A stretch of DNA of 64,000 nucleotides, taken from Mesorhizobium denitrificans. GTDB taxonomy: Bacteria > Pseudomonadota > Alphaproteobacteria > Rhizobiales > Rhizobiaceae. The stretch covers positions 1 to 64,000 of the forward strand of contig NZ_QURN01000016.1 in NCBI RefSeq assembly GCF_003403035.1. The letters run 5' to 3'. The position numbers were made by a program, and so were the translations under genes. The notes under the pieces were generated by a model. The model had not been told where the DNA came from and did no database searches. It saw only the letters and a list, made by a program, of their open reading frames with translations. Shown in pieces: positions 1 to 9,739 of the stretch; positions within the stretch are counted from its first letter, which is position 1, and each line of letters begins with the position of its first letter.

Positions 1-93
1 GTGCCGGTCGCCATGGAAGAGAAGCTGCGCTTCGCTATCCGCGAAGGCGGTCGCACCGTCGGCGCTGGCGTCGTCGCAAGCATCATCGAGTAA
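1..93 (+). CDS. tuf: Elongation factor Tu, C-terminal fragment (partial)
   Basis: Only the last 30 codons lie in the window; the gene starts beyond the left edge. The frame reads ...[19 protein letters not shown]... and ends VVASIIE-stop, the standard C-terminus of bacterial EF-Tu domain III. EF-Tu is the GTPase that carries aminoacyl-tRNA to the ribosome in the cytoplasm. A strong terminator follows 21 bases after the stop, so the transcript ends here. Alphaproteobacteria often carry two tuf copies; which one this is cannot be told. Confidence 0.95.
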   Translation: MPVAMEEKLRFAIREGGRTVGAGVVASIIE

Positions 94-114
94 CCTTCTT
101 TCAAAGAAGCACCG

Positions 115-146
115 AAAAGGCGGCTGAAAAGCCGCCTTTTTTGTTT
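115..146 (+). terminator. Rho-independent terminator of tuf
   Basis: A perfect 11-bp stem (115-125 with 130-140) closes a GAAA tetraloop and runs into six consecutive T residues (137-142) followed by GTTT. It lies just after the tuf stop codon and points in the same direction. Confidence 0.93.
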
Positions 147-188
147 GACCGCCGCATACTTTTCCCTCTTTGCTCATAAGCGGGGTTA

Positions 189-1091
189 GTGTGGCGACAG
201 TGTTATAGGGGCGTTTTCTTGTTCTCGTGTTTGCGCGCATTGCCATGCGCTTCCATTGTCGGACTGGTGCTCGGTTCCTCGCCTGCATTCGCGCAATTCG
301 ATGAAATGAGATTTGTTGTCGTTCGGTCGGTGGAAGCAGGCTGTGAGCCACTCTGCACTGAATGGATCTCCGCCGAGGGCGAAATCACAAGCACCTCGGA
401 TGACAAGTTCCGCGAAACGCTCAAAGGGCTGGGCAAGCGCAGGCTCCCCGTCGTGATCAACTCGCCCGGTGGCGATATAAATGCGGCGATGGCTATCGGT
501 CGTGCGATCCGCAAGCGCGGGATCGATGTGCTGGTAGGCACGACCGAATTTATCGGCTGCCAACCTTCCGAAAAGAATTGTCAGACAAATCGCGGTCGCG
601 GCGCCAAATATTTTGGTCGCCCGCTTATCAATGCTTTTTGCAATTCTGCCTGTCCGCTTGTTCTGGCCGGCGGCGCACATCGTTATGCTGCGCCGAGCGC
701 TTTCATCGGCGTCCATCAGGTGACGACGACGATTACATCCACGGACATCGTCTACAAAACCAAATACAAGATGGTCGGCGGCAAGAAGAAAATCCTCTCC
801 AAGAAAATCGTCTCGCGCAAAAAGGGAAAAACCCAGATTGTGACGCAGATGAATCAGGCCATTGAGAAAAATCTGAGATCCTATCTGCAGGAAATGGGCG
901 TAAGCGGGATAATAGTCGACAGGATGAAAGCGACTGACGCCAGCGATATCTCATGGGTTGACATCGGCACGCGCAAATTCACCAAGCTCGTCGAAAACCT
1001 CGATAATTCAGACATGGTGCTAAGCAGCGCTGCGTGCCAGTCGGTTCCTGCCGCGAGTCACTGCCGCCTCATAACTACGGATGACCTCTGA
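189..1091 (+). CDS. Secreted ClpP/crotonase-fold protein (COG3904-like), function unknown
   Basis: A 300-residue protein with a hydrophobic N-terminal segment (about residues 9-35, ending SPAFAQ) that looks like a cleavable signal peptide, so it is probably periplasmic. The mature part resembles the ClpP-like serine protease fold: VINSPGGDINAAMAIG (glycine-rich oxyanion strand), then CNSACPLVLAGG with a serine in the nucleophile position, and GVHQV with a possible catalytic histidine. Between them lies a lysine-rich insert (about residues 193-222) that is unusual. The start is GTG at 189; TTG at 219 is an alternative. Protease activity is inferred from fold motifs only, and the substrate is unknown. 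Confidence 0.72.
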   Translation: MWRQCYRGVFLFSCLRALPCASIVGLVLGSSPAFAQFDEMRFVVVRSVEAGCEPLCTEWISAEGEITSTSDDKFRETLKGLGKRRLPVVINSPGGDINAAMAIGRAIRKRGIDVLVGTTEFIGCQPSEKNCQTNRGRGAKYFGRPLINAFCNSACPLVLAGGAHRYAAPSAFIGVHQVTTTITSTDIVYKTKYKMVGGKKKILSKKIVSRKKGKTQIVTQMNQAIEKNLRSYLQEMGVSGIIVDRMKATDASDISWVDIGTRKFTKLVENLDNSDMVLSSAACQSVPAASHCRLITTDDL

Positions 1092-1766
1092 TCACCGTTT
1101 ATGGCTTGAAAGCTCGCCCAGCAGTTTCGCCATTTCTTCGTCGAGCGAAGATTTGCCTTTGCTTGGTTGCGGCTGAGGTTGAACATCCTCATTGTCGAGC
1201 GCTGTTTCCAGCTCTTTGAGCAGATCGCTATCAAGTTCATCGGCGTTGCGAGCGGGCGGCGGTGCCGGTACTGGACGCTGCTGAATTTGCACGGTTTGCC
1301 TTGGCGCTGCTGGTCGCGCGGGCGGCAAAGGCTCGCGGTGCGGCACCGGCGGGTGCGCTACAGGCGCATGTACCGGCTCTGTGCGAACATTCTGCGTGCG
1401 TGGCGGTGCGACGGGTGCCTCTGCGCTGTGTGCAGCTTCGCCCACCATCGTTGGTCGCTTCGCTGTGCCGTGAACTCGTATGTCGCGCTCAACAACAATG
1501 TCGCTATGACCACCAATCAGCAGCAGATGCTCCACATCATCGCGACGTACCAGCACCAGCCGGCGGTGTGTGTCGACTGCGGTCGCATCCATAATTGCGA
1601 GGCGTGCTTTGCGGTTGCGTCCACCGGCCACATAGGTGCCGGAGCGAAAACGTTTGATGAGTAAATAAATTAGATAAAGCGCAATCAGAACGGCGCAGGC
1701 GACAATCACCCAAAACGCCACGGGAGCATTTTCGGCGCCGACGATTCTGTCGATCCACACAGACAT
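1092..1766 (-). CDS. FliO/MopB-like membrane protein with proline-rich tail
   Basis: The predicted protein has one transmembrane helix near the N-terminus (about residues 14-37, rich in V/I/L/A), then a short FliO-type beta domain containing the LVLVRRDDVEHLLLIGG motif typical of the FliO family, then a long proline/alanine-rich low-complexity region and an acidic helical C-terminus. FliO assists assembly of the flagellar export gate, but homologues next to cckA are found in Hyphomicrobiales, and no other flagellar gene is in this window, so a flagellar role is not certain. The start is placed at the ATG at 1766 (MSVWIDRIVG) because it leaves the membrane helix near the N-terminus; the frame stays open to 1796. 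It converges tail to tail with the ClpP-fold gene, with no gap. Confidence 0.75.
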   Translation of the reverse strand: MSVWIDRIVGAENAPVAFWVIVACAVLIALYLIYLLIKRFRSGTYVAGGRNRKARLAIMDATAVDTHRRLVLVRRDDVEHLLLIGGHSDIVVERDIRVHGTAKRPTMVGEAAHSAEAPVAPPRTQNVRTEPVHAPVAHPPVPHREPLPPARPAAPRQTVQIQQRPVPAPPPARNADELDSDLLKELETALDNEDVQPQPQPSKGKSSLDEEMAKLLGELSSHKR

Positions 1767-1893
1767 TTGCAAACCCCAACACAAAAGAACCCGCACGCCG
1801 CATTTCGGACACTAGAGCAAACATGCCGGGCCTCGCAAGTTCGGATAGAAGAAGCGGGAGAAGGAAAAGCCGGGAAAGAGGTGCGGCAATTGC

Positions 1894-1923
1894 AAAGCCG
1901 TGATTTATTCACTGGCTTTTTTC
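1894..1923 (+). terminator. Orphan plus-strand terminator-like hairpin
   Basis: AAAGCC (1894-1899) pairs with GGCTTT (1914-1919). Inside it GTGA (1900-1903) pairs with TCAC (one bulged T), and the hairpin runs into a seven-T tract (1917-1923). No plus-strand gene ends just upstream: the preceding gene is on the minus strand. It may end a small RNA starting between about 1770 and 1890, or shield cckA from upstream transcription. Confidence 0.6.
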
Positions 1924-1986
1924 ATATAGGCATGGGCCTGCAAAATAATATGTGATTCAACTTATTCGCACGACCAATTGAGCCGC

Positions 1987-4575
1987 ATGCCGAGCGAAAC
2001 ACGCACTGATGCCAATCCAGCACCCTTGGTAGACCGCAGCGGTCGACCGAGCGCGATCACGCGCCTCATCATTTTGATGATCGTGCTGACCGGCGCTGCA
2101 GTCTTCTTTTCGCTCTTCCGCAGGCAGCTCGGCGACCCGTTCCTGCTTGGTTTGCTTGGCGTTTTGGCGATGATCGGCGTTGGCTTTCTCTTCGCCGCAG
2201 CCATCGGATTCGTGCATTTTCTGCCGCGCACAGCCAGCGATGATCTGTCCAAAGCGTTTCTGGATTCGCTTGAGCAGGGCGTGGTCGTCACCGACCAGAA
2301 GGGCCGAATCGTTTACGTCAACAGCGCCTATGCAGAAATGACCGGCGCTTCGACCGCAGCCGATGCCAAGACCATCGAAAGCTTGCTCATAGACATACCG
2401 GAGGCGTCTGCCACCGTCGTAAGATTGGCAAACGGCATCAGCGATGGCAAACCGGGAGAGGGCGAGGTGCGGCTGTCGCAAGCGGTTCGTCCGGGCAGTG
2501 ACCCCGGCGCGCATTGGTACCGCATAAAGGCGCGAAATCTGAAAGTCCCCGGCCATCGTGCGCCGCAAGCGGTGTGGGAGCTGGCCGATATTTCTCGTGA
2601 GCGTGAGGAGCAGGAACGCTTCTTCCTCGACCTTCAAAAAGCAATTGATCATCTGGACCAGGCGCCTGCCGGGTTCTTCTCGACTGATCAGGCTGGCCGC
2701 ATTTCCTATATGAACGCCACTCTGGCGGGCTGGCTCGGCATCGACCTTGCCGGTTTTTCGCCGGGGTCGATCCGCCTACAGGATATTGTCGCTGGCGATG
2801 GCATGGCTCTGGTCCGGTCCGTCAAGGCAGAACCCGGTTCAACGCGTAATGCCGTGTTTGATCTTGATCTGCTTACCTCTACCGGCAAGGGCTTGCCCGT
2901 GCGCTTCATGCATCGCGTTTCGGCGAGCAAGGGCGGCGTTGGCGGCCCATCGCGCACCATTGTGCTTAACCGCACGCAGGGCGAAGATGCCTCAGCCGAG
3001 TTGCGCGCCGCCGAAGTTCGATTCACGCGCTTCTTCAATTCAACACCAATGGCAATCGCCGGCGTTGACAAGGAAGGCCGAATCCTTCGCACCAACGCGC
3101 CATTCCTCTCTCTGTTCTCGTCGCTGGTGGACAGCGACGCGCTGGAGCGCCGCGTTCGACTTGAAAATATCGTACACGTGCGCGACCGTCCGGCGCTTGC
3201 CGATGCACTCGCAAAGGCGCGCGAACGGCAGGCCAAAATCGCGCCAATCGACACGGTTTTCCCGAACGACGAAGAGCGTCACGTTCGCGTTTATGTAAAC
3301 GCGATTGCCGACGAAGGCTCAGGTGACGGCGCGGAAGAAGCGGCCATTGTCTACGCCGTCGATACGACGGAGCAAAAAGCGCTCGAAAATCAGATGGCGC
3401 AGACGCAAAAGATGCAGGCCGTCGGTCGCTTTGCTGGCGGCATAGCGCACGACTTCAACAACGTTCTGACCGTCATCATGATGGCGTCGGACCAGTTGTT
3501 GATGAACCACAAGCCGTCGGACCCTTCATTCCCCGACATCATGCAGATCAAGCAAAACGCCAATCGCGCCGCCTCGCTTGTCCGACAATTGCTGGCCTAC
3601 TCGCGCAAGCAGACCTTGCGCGCTGAAGTGTTGAACCTGACAGATGTGCTGGCAGATCTTCGGATGTTGCTGACGCGTCTCGTGGGCAACGAGGTCAAGC
3701 TGTCCATCGATCATGGCCGCGACCTATGGCAGATCAACGCCGACATCGGGCAGCTTGAGCAGGTGATCGTGAACCTTGCCGCAAACGCGCGTGACGCGAT
3801 GCCGGATGGCGGCGAAATCTTGATCCGCACGCGCAACGTGCCCGCCGAAGAAACCCCGGCATTCGGCTATCGTGAATTGCCATCCATCGATTATGCACTG
3901 ATCGAATTTGAGGACACCGGTTCTGGCATTCCGCAAGATGTCAAAGAGAAGATTTTCGAGCCGTTCTTCACAACGAAAGACGTGGGCAAGGGTACCGGCC
4001 TCGGCCTGTCCACAGTTTACGGCATCATCAAACAATCCGGTGGTTCGATCTTCTGCGACTCCGAGGTTGGCAAGGGAACGGTGTTCCGCATTTTCCTGCC
4101 TCGCTATGTGCCGAAGGTCGAGCCCGTTGCGGAGCAGTCAGGCGCCACCGAAGGCCAGGCGTCGATCCAGCGTTTGCCGGAAGCCGCGCGGGATCTGTCA
4201 GGTTCCGAAACAGTCCTTTTGGTCGAGGATGAAGACGGCGTCCGCATGAGCGGCGTCCGCTTGCTTACCTCGCGTGGCTACACCGTCCATGAGGCGTCTT
4301 CCGGTGTGGAGGCGCTGGACATATTCAGGGAGCTGGGCAACTCGGTCGATATAATCGTGTCGGACGTGGTTATGCCCGAAATGGACGGCCCGACGCTGCT
4401 CGGTGAAGTTCGCAAGATTCGGCCTGATGTGAAATTCGTGTTCGTGTCCGGCTATGCGGAAGACGCATTCGCAAAGAACTTGCCCGAAGACGCGCAATTC
4501 GGCTTCCTGCCCAAGCCCTTTACACTGAAGCAGCTTGCGACTGTCGTTCGCGAAACGCTGGATGGCGTTCGGTAA
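1987..4575 (+). CDS. cckA: Hybrid sensor histidine kinase CckA
   Basis: CckA sits at the top of the CckA-ChpT-CtrA phosphorelay that controls the alphaproteobacterial cell cycle; it is a membrane-bound kinase/phosphatase. Two transmembrane helices lie at about residues 25-75, followed by PAS domains (one starting near [14 protein letters not shown], one near [13 protein letters not shown]). The DHp helix has the phosphoacceptor histidine in [12 protein letters not shown] (H488). An ATP-binding domain follows, with [11 protein letters not shown] (N box), GSGIP and [10 protein letters not shown] (G boxes). The C-terminal receiver has its phospho-Asp in [10 protein letters not shown] (D793) and the conserved lysine in LPKPFTL. 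The start is uncertain: ATG at 1987 is used here, and an in-frame TTG at 1978 would add three residues. The 3' end overlaps the following HAD gene by 14 bases. Confidence 0.95.
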   Translation: MPSETRTDANPAPLVDRSGRPSAITRLIILMIVLTGAAVFFSLFRRQLGDPFLLGLLGVLAMIGVGFLFAAAIGFVHFLPRTASDDLSKAFLDSLEQGVVVTDQKGRIVYVNSAYAEMTGASTAADAKTIESLLIDIPEASATVVRLANGISDGKPGEGEVRLSQAVRPGSDPGAHWYRIKARNLKVPGHRAPQAVWELADISREREEQERFFLDLQKAIDHLDQAPAGFFSTDQAGRISYMNATLAGWLGIDLAGFSPGSIRLQDIVAGDGMALVRSVKAEPGSTRNAVFDLDLLTSTGKGLPVRFMHRVSASKGGVGGPSRTIVLNRTQGEDASAELRAAEVRFTRFFNSTPMAIAGVDKEGRILRTNAPFLSLFSSLVDSDALERRVRLENIVHVRDRPALADALAKARERQAKIAPIDTVFPNDEERHVRVYVNAIADEGSGDGAEEAAIVYAVDTTEQKALENQMAQTQKMQAVGRFAGGIAHDFNNVLTVIMMASDQLLMNHKPSDPSFPDIMQIKQNANRAASLVRQLLAYSRKQTLRAEVLNLTDVLADLRMLLTRLVGNEVKLSIDHGRDLWQINADIGQLEQVIVNLAANARDAMPDGGEILIRTRNVPAEETPAFGYRELPSIDYALIEFEDTGSGIPQDVKEKIFEPFFTTKDVGKGTGLGLSTVYGIIKQSGGSIFCDSEVGKGTVFRIFLPRYVPKVEPVAEQSGATEGQASIQRLPEAARDLSGSETVLLVEDEDGVRMSGVRLLTSRGYTVHEASSGVEALDIFRELGNSVDIIVSDVVMPEMDGPTLLGEVRKIRPDVKFVFVSGYAEDAFAKNLPEDAQFGFLPKPFTLKQLATVVRETLDGVR

Positions 4576-5287
4576 ATTGGCGCGTCGCATCACAACGGTC
4601 GGCTTTGATGCGGACGACACGCTCTGGGAAAACTTTACCTTTTATCGCTCGACAGAAGACCGTCTTGCGGAATTACTGGCCGACTATGTCGAGCCGGGAG
4701 ATTTGCGCCGCCGCCTGCTCGAAGCGGAGCGCCGAAATCTCGGACATTATGGCTTCGGCATCAAAGGCTTCACCTTGTCGATGATCGAAACCGCCGTCGA
4801 TGTCAGTGAGGGTAGGGTGCAAGCCAGTGTCATCGCGGACATTGTCGCGATGGGCCGCGACATGCTCTCCCATCCAATCGAACCCTTGCCTTATGCACGT
4901 GAAGCGGTCGAAGCGCTCGCCGGCCGCTATAGACTGGTGCTCATCACGAAAGGCGATCTCTTCCATCAGGAGCGCAAGCTCGCTCAATCGGGTTTGGGCG
5001 AACTGTTCGATGGCGTCGAAATCGTCAGCGACAAGAACCGGCAAACCTACGAGCGGATATTCCGGTTGCATGGCGATGGCGCGGAGCGCGCGCTGATGGT
5101 GGGCAATTCCTTGAAGTCCGATGTCGTGCCGGCAATCGAAGCTGGTGGGTTTGGCGTGCTGGTTCCTCACGAAATCAGTTGGGAACTGGAGCACGCTGAC
5201 GAGCCAAGCGACAACCCGCACTATCATCGTATTGCGGATCTGGGCGAGCTTGCTGAAATCGTAGACTTATTGGCTGAAGAGCATTAG
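4562..5287 (+). CDS. HAD-family hydrolase
   Basis: A 241-residue haloacid dehalogenase superfamily phosphatase. Motif I is FDADDTLWEN (nucleophile Asp and general acid Asp two residues on), motif II is LITKGD, motif III is the lysine in SDKNRQTY, and motif IV is MVGNSLKSDV. The helical cap between motifs I and II is of the C1 type. The substrate cannot be predicted from sequence. The start ATG at 4562 overlaps the end of cckA, which implies co-transcription and perhaps translational coupling. Confidence 0.85.
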   Translation: MAFGKLARRITTVGFDADDTLWENFTFYRSTEDRLAELLADYVEPGDLRRRLLEAERRNLGHYGFGIKGFTLSMIETAVDVSEGRVQASVIADIVAMGRDMLSHPIEPLPYAREAVEALAGRYRLVLITKGDLFHQERKLAQSGLGELFDGVEIVSDKNRQTYERIFRLHGDGAERALMVGNSLKSDVVPAIEAGGFGVLVPHEISWELEHADEPSDNPHYHRIADLGELAEIVDLLAEEH

Positions 5288-5306
5288 AATATATAAAATT
5301 ATATTC

Positions 5307-5525
5307 ATGGATTCGGCAATGTCGGTCAACGACGAGCAGCTTAAAACGCGGTTGACATCGAAAGCTCAGATCGCGCAGGCGGTTCTGAAGCTCGCGGAAA
5401 GTGGCACTCCGTTTGACGAATGGCTAACCGCGCTCACCAACAGCTTTTATGTCGACCTCGATGCGTTTTCCGAGATCATGGGCCTGCCTACAATCGACTT
5501 CGAGCACCTGGTTCCGGAACTATAG
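5307..5525 (+). CDS. Small conserved-looking protein, unknown function
   Basis: A 72-residue soluble, mainly helical acidic protein with no recognised domain. It follows the HAD gene by 19 bases on the same strand and is probably the last gene of the cckA operon. A second ATG at 5319 (MSVNDEQ) is equally possible as the start. Codon use resembles that of its neighbours. No signal peptide or membrane segment is visible. No function is proposed. Confidence 0.6.
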   Translation: MDSAMSVNDEQLKTRLTSKAQIAQAVLKLAESGTPFDEWLTALTNSFYVDLDAFSEIMGLPTIDFEHLVPEL

Positions 5526-5576
5526 ACGCCCAGAACCTCAGGCGTTCAGGGCGCTGACGACCAGCGCCCGCAAATA

Positions 5577-7109
5577 TCACAACGGGATATTGTCGTGCTT
5601 CTTCCAGGGATTTGTCAGATCCTTGTTGCGGAGCATCCGGAGCGCGCGCGCAATCCGCCTGCGGGTCGAGTGCGGCATGATCACCTCGTCAATAAAGCCG
5701 CGCTCGGCTGCCACGAATGGCGACAGGAAACGATCTTCATAGGCCTTGGTGTGGGCGGCAATCTTTTCCGCATCACCAATGTCTTTGCGGTAGATGATCT
5801 CGACGGCGCCCTTCGCGCCCATAACCGCGATTTGTGCGCTCGGCCATGCATAGTTCACGTCACCGCGCAGGTGCTTGGACGCCATGACGTCATAAGCGCC
5901 GCCATAAGCTTTGCGGGTAATAACCGTGACTTTCGGCACTGTTGCCTCGGCATAGGCGAACAACAGCTTGGCGCCGTGCTTGATCAGCCCGCCATATTCC
6001 TGCGCCGTGCCGGGCAGGAAGCCGGGGACGTCAACGAAGGTGACAATCGGAATGTTGAAGCAGTCGCAGAAACGCACGAAACGTGCCGCTTTGCGCGACG
6101 CATCCGAATCCAGCACGCCTGCCAGCACCATCGGCTGATTGGCAACGAAGCCAACCGTGCGCCCCTCAACGCGGCCAAAGCCCGTAACAATATTTCGCGC
6201 AAACGATTCCTGAATCTCGAAGAAGTCGCCTTCATCGATAGTCTTCAGGATAAGTTCTTTAATATCGTAGGGCTTGTTCGCATTGTCGGGCACCAGTCGA
6301 TCCAGCGAAAGGTCATGCTCGGAAACAGTCTGGAAACACTCGATTTCGGGAATTTCGGCAGTGTTTGAGGACGGCAGCAGGTCGATCAGCCTGCGCATTT
6401 GCAGCAGCGTCTCGACGTCGTTGTCATAGGCGCCGTCCGCGATGGAAGACTTCGTCGTGTGCACCTTTGCGCCGCCAAGCTCCTCGGAGGTCACGGTTTC
6501 GTTGGTCACGGTTTTCACGACATCCGGGCCGGTCACGAACATGTAGGACGTGTCGCGCACCATAAAGATAAAGTCAGTCATGGCAGGCGAATAGACATCG
6601 CCGCCCGCGCACGGTCCCATAATCACGGAAATCTGCGGAATCACGCCGGACGCCAGAACGTTGCGCTGGAAAATCTCGGCATACCCACCGAGCGCTGCCA
6701 CGCCTTCCTGAATGCGCGCGCCGCCCGCATCATAAATGCCGATGATCGGCGCGCGGTTGCGCAGCGCCATTTCCTGTATCTTTACGACCTTTTCGGCGTG
6801 CGCTTCGGAAAGCGAACCCCCAAAAACGGTGAAATCCTTCGCGAACACGAAAACCGTGCGCCCGTTGACGGTTCCCCAGCCGGTCACAACGCCGTCGCCC
6901 GGCACCTTCGACTTTTCCATGCCGAAATCGGTTGAGCGGTGTTCGACATACATGTCGAATTCTTCGAATGAGTTTTCGTCGAGGAATATGTCGATGCGTT
7001 CGCGCGCCGTCAGCTTGCCACGCTTGTGCTGTGCGTCGATTCTTGCTGCTCCGCCGCCAGCGCGTGCCTCGTCGCGACGGCGTTCGAGTTCCTTCAGCAC
7101 GTCCCTCAT
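5577..7109 (-). CDS. pccB: Propionyl-CoA carboxylase, beta (carboxyltransferase) subunit
   Basis: At 510 residues this has the length and motifs of PccB, the subunit that moves the carboxyl group from carboxybiotin to propionyl-CoA to give (S)-methylmalonyl-CoA, in propionate, odd-chain fatty acid and branched-chain amino acid catabolism. N- and C-terminal crotonase-fold halves are visible: [14 protein letters not shown] and [12 protein letters not shown] in the first, [15 protein letters not shown] and [10 protein letters not shown] in the second. The C-terminus (DNIPL) is typical of the family. GGGAG-type ribosome site (GGGAG eight bases before ATG) supports the start. The biotin-bearing alpha subunit is not in the window. 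Confidence 0.95.
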   Translation of the reverse strand: MRDVLKELERRRDEARAGGGAARIDAQHKRGKLTARERIDIFLDENSFEEFDMYVEHRSTDFGMEKSKVPGDGVVTGWGTVNGRTVFVFAKDFTVFGGSLSEAHAEKVVKIQEMALRNRAPIIGIYDAGGARIQEGVAALGGYAEIFQRNVLASGVIPQISVIMGPCAGGDVYSPAMTDFIFMVRDTSYMFVTGPDVVKTVTNETVTSEELGGAKVHTTKSSIADGAYDNDVETLLQMRRLIDLLPSSNTAEIPEIECFQTVSEHDLSLDRLVPDNANKPYDIKELILKTIDEGDFFEIQESFARNIVTGFGRVEGRTVGFVANQPMVLAGVLDSDASRKAARFVRFCDCFNIPIVTFVDVPGFLPGTAQEYGGLIKHGAKLLFAYAEATVPKVTVITRKAYGGAYDVMASKHLRGDVNYAWPSAQIAVMGAKGAVEIIYRKDIGDAEKIAAHTKAYEDRFLSPFVAAERGFIDEVIMPHSTRRRIARALRMLRNKDLTNPWKKHDNIPL

Positions 7110-7215
7110 CTAATAGTCTCCCGGCTGGCTGCGCTGGCTAATAGATCGCGCCTGTCATATTTCGCAGCAGCCCTATTCGTTGCGCTGCTGCTTGGCAATA
7201 ATACCTTTATCGCAA

Positions 7216-7656
7216 TCACCAGCTTCCGGTGTTGGGCATGGATGCCCAAGGCTCGGCGGCACTCAGCGCTTGCCCCTTTTGCAGCAGTTCAATCGAGATG
7301 CCGTCAGGGCTGCGGACGAACGCCATGTGACCGTCACGCGGCGACCGATTGATGGTGACGCCGGAATCCATCAGGCGCTGGCAGGTGTCATAAATATTGT
7401 CTACCTCATAGGCTAGGTGGCCGAAATTGCGCCCGCCTTGATAATCTTCGGTATCCCAATTGTAGGTTAGCTCCAAAAGAGGGGCTTTTGCGTCGCGCCC
7501 GCTCTGTTCATCGTCGGGTGCCGCCAGAAAAATGAGCGTAAAACGCCCTTTTTCGCTTTCTGTTCGCCGAACCTCCGTCATACCGAGATTGCCGCAATAA
7601 AAGTCGAGCGATTGGTCAATATCGCGCACGCGAACCATTGTATGCAGATAGCGCAT
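7216..7656 (-). CDS. gloA: Lactoylglutathione lyase (glyoxalase I)
   Basis: Converts the hemithioacetal of methylglyoxal and glutathione to S-lactoylglutathione, a cytosolic detoxification step. The 146-residue protein starts [10 protein letters not shown] like E. coli GloA and keeps the four metal-ligand positions: H5, the Glu of LLELTYNW, the His of FGHLAYEV and the Glu of ISIELLQK. The short form without the long insert is typical of Ni/Co-dependent enzymes. The start at 7656 is supported by AAGGA upstream and by the family; the frame remains open upstream. It is divergent from the cold-shock gene. Confidence 0.94.
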   Translation of the reverse strand: MRYLHTMVRVRDIDQSLDFYCGNLGMTEVRRTESEKGRFTLIFLAAPDDEQSGRDAKAPLLELTYNWDTEDYQGGRNFGHLAYEVDNIYDTCQRLMDSGVTINRSPRDGHMAFVRSPDGISIELLQKGQALSAAEPWASMPNTGSW

Positions 7657-7859
7657 TTGTGTTCCTTCAATTGTGTGCGGGACTTTAGGTGAGCGGAACT
7701 GTTGCTGCAACGTCACGCTCGGTCGCCACGTTAACCATAGCGTGTGGGTTCGGCGTGCAAACAACTGGAAACATGCCCTGCGCCACTTGCGCAAGGCGGG
7801 CTACGCTGCGTTTAATTGACGTTAAGAATCAGTCACGCGTTTCGGAAAGGTGCTGCGAG

Positions 7860-8456
7860 ATGGGGGACAAAACCTCGCCGCCGGGGCAAGGTGAGTCTGC
7901 GCAAGACGGCTTGTGGCAGGACAGCGAAGACCAGAGTGTAGACCTTCAGGAAGTTTCTGGCGTCATCAAATGGTTTGACGTTGCGAAGGGTTATGGCTTC
8001 ATCATGCCGGACGAGCGCGCCTTGGGCGATGTCTTGTTGCATGTCACCTGTTTGCGCCGGGATGGCTTCCAGACTGCGCTGGAAGGCGCGCGCATTGTTT
8101 GCCTCGTAAAGCGCGGCGAGCGTGGCCTGCAGGCATTTCGCGTTATATCGATGGACAACAGCACTGCCGCACATCCGGCGGAGCAAGCTGAGCCGCGCCT
8201 GCACGTTTCGGTAACGCCGGAAAGCGGCTTGGAGCGTGCATTGGTCAAGTGGTTCAACCGCACCAAGGGCTTCGGTTTCCTGACGCGCGGCGAAGGAACG
8301 GAAGACATTTTCGTGCACATGGAAACGCTGCGCCGCTATGGCGTGGCCGAGCTGCGGCCTGGTCAGGTCGTGCTTGTCCGCTTTGGGCGCGGCGATAAAG
8401 GCCTTATGGCAGCCGAAATTCATCCTGATATAGGAACCTTGCCGGTCTCGCACTGA
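7860..8456 (+). CDS. Double cold-shock-domain protein
   Basis: A 198-residue cytosolic protein with two cold-shock domains that should bind single-stranded RNA or DNA. The first has GVIKWFDVAKGYGFIMPD, the second ALVKWFNRTKGFGFLTRG followed by EDIFVHMETL; both show the RNP1-like K-G-[YF]-G-F motif, while the RNP2 site is better preserved in the second (IFVH) than in the first (VLLH). A charged, low-complexity N-terminus of about 30 residues precedes them. Tandem-CSD proteins of this kind are common in Hyphomicrobiales. The ATG at 7860 follows GGAAAGG. Confidence 0.9.
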   Translation: MGDKTSPPGQGESAQDGLWQDSEDQSVDLQEVSGVIKWFDVAKGYGFIMPDERALGDVLLHVTCLRRDGFQTALEGARIVCLVKRGERGLQAFRVISMDNSTAAHPAEQAEPRLHVSVTPESGLERALVKWFNRTKGFGFLTRGEGTEDIFVHMETLRRYGVAELRPGQVVLVRFGRGDKGLMAAEIHPDIGTLPVSH

Positions 8457-8474
8457 TCGGCAGGGAGATTGAGA

Positions 8475-8960
8475 ATGCCTTTCAGGAAAATTCGGTCGTA
8501 TTCAAGCGCGCTTGTCTTTTCTCTGTTGCTTCTGCCGTTCGCTGCTGCATGGGCGCAGGAGGCAATGGTTTTGCCAGTCGATCCCGCGCCGCTCGTCATC
8601 GAAACCGGTGCCACAGAGGCCAAGTTCGCTATTGAGGTAGCGGATGAAGGCGCCGAACGATCCCGCGGCCTGATGTTTCGCAAGGAAATGGCGGCAGATC
8701 ACGGCATGCTGTTCGTATTTCAGCAACAGCAGCCGCTCGCTTTCTGGATGAAGAACACGATCCTGCCGCTTGATCTCGTCTTTATCGATGAACGCGGCAA
8801 GGTTCGTGCCGTGTTGCCCGGCACGCCGTTTTCCGAAGCTCCAATTTCGCCCAGCGAGCCCGTAAAATATGTGCTCGAATTGAATCAAGGCACGGCAAAG
8901 CGTCTGGGCATCGACCCCGGCGATCAGGTCGCGCATCCTCTTATCGGTATGGTTCAATAA
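8475..8960 (+). CDS. DUF192 family secreted protein
   Basis: A 161-residue protein with an N-terminal signal peptide (hydrophobic core ALVFSLLLLPFAAAWA, likely cleavage before QEA), so probably periplasmic. The mature part is a DUF192 domain with the characteristic ERSRGLMFRKEM, GMLFVF and FWMKNTILPLDLVFID motifs. The biochemical role of DUF192 is not established. ATG at 8475 is preferred over the in-frame TTG at 8469 because AGGGAGA lies at a good distance from it. It follows the cold-shock gene by 18 bases, so the two may be co-transcribed. Confidence 0.9.
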   Translation: MPFRKIRSYSSALVFSLLLLPFAAAWAQEAMVLPVDPAPLVIETGATEAKFAIEVADEGAERSRGLMFRKEMAADHGMLFVFQQQQPLAFWMKNTILPLDLVFIDERGKVRAVLPGTPFSEAPISPSEPVKYVLELNQGTAKRLGIDPGDQVAHPLIGMVQ

Positions 8961-8964
8961 GTAA

Positions 8965-9735
8965 ATGCAGCATTTTCAGCATGATGGCTTCGATTTTGCC
9001 TATGTAGACCGCAAGCCGGAGCGCGGCGCTGCCGAGCCCGTCCTGCTGATTCACGGCTTTGCTTCCAACCATTTCACCAACTGGATTTCTCCTGGCTGGA
9101 TGAAAACGCTTGCCGAGGCGGGTTACAGACCGATCGCCTTTGACAATCGCGGTCACGGCGAAACATCGAAGAGCTATGATCCTGCGGTCTACACGCCTGA
9201 GAAAATGGCGAGCGATGCCGTAGCGCTGCTGGATCATCTGGGAATCGAAACAGCGCATGTCATGGGTTATTCGATGGGTTCGCGCATTTCCGCCTTCATG
9301 GCGCTTGCAGAACCTCAACGAGTGGCAACGTTGGTTTTTGGCGGTCTTGGCATTGGAATGGTAGATGGCGTCGGCGATTGGGATCCGATCGCCACCGCCT
9401 TGTTGGCGGAAGACCCGTCGCAGACGAAGCACGGACGTGCCCGGTCTTTCCGTGCCTTTGCGGACCAAACCAAGAGTGACCGCCGCGCGCTCGCGGCATG
9501 TATCACCACCTCGCGCGCGTTGCTGACTGAAGATCAGGTGGCACGTATCACTCAGCCGACATTGATCGCCGTTGGCACGAAAGATGATATTGCGGGATCA
9601 GGTGAAGAACTGGCCGCAATCATGCCGAATGCCGTGGCTTTCGACATTGAGGGCAGGGATCATATGCTGGCCGTCGGCGATAAGACGTTCAAGACGCGCG
9701 TGCTGGATTTTCTGGCCGAACATCCGCTGATTTAG
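8965..9735 (+). CDS. Alpha/beta hydrolase
   Basis: A 256-residue cytosolic alpha/beta-fold hydrolase. LLIHGFASNH carries the oxyanion-hole segment, MGYSMGSR the nucleophile serine in a G-x-S-x-G elbow, GTKDDIAG the probable acidic residue, and GRDHMLAVG the catalytic histidine. Substrate unknown. It begins four bases after the DUF192 stop codon and is likely translated from the same mRNA. Confidence 0.88.
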   Translation: MQHFQHDGFDFAYVDRKPERGAAEPVLLIHGFASNHFTNWISPGWMKTLAEAGYRPIAFDNRGHGETSKSYDPAVYTPEKMASDAVALLDHLGIETAHVMGYSMGSRISAFMALAEPQRVATLVFGGLGIGMVDGVGDWDPIATALLAEDPSQTKHGRARSFRAFADQTKSDRRALAACITTSRALLTEDQVARITQPTLIAVGTKDDIAGSGEELAAIMPNAVAFDIEGRDHMLAVGDKTFKTRVLDFLAEHPLI

Positions 9736-9739
9736 AGCG

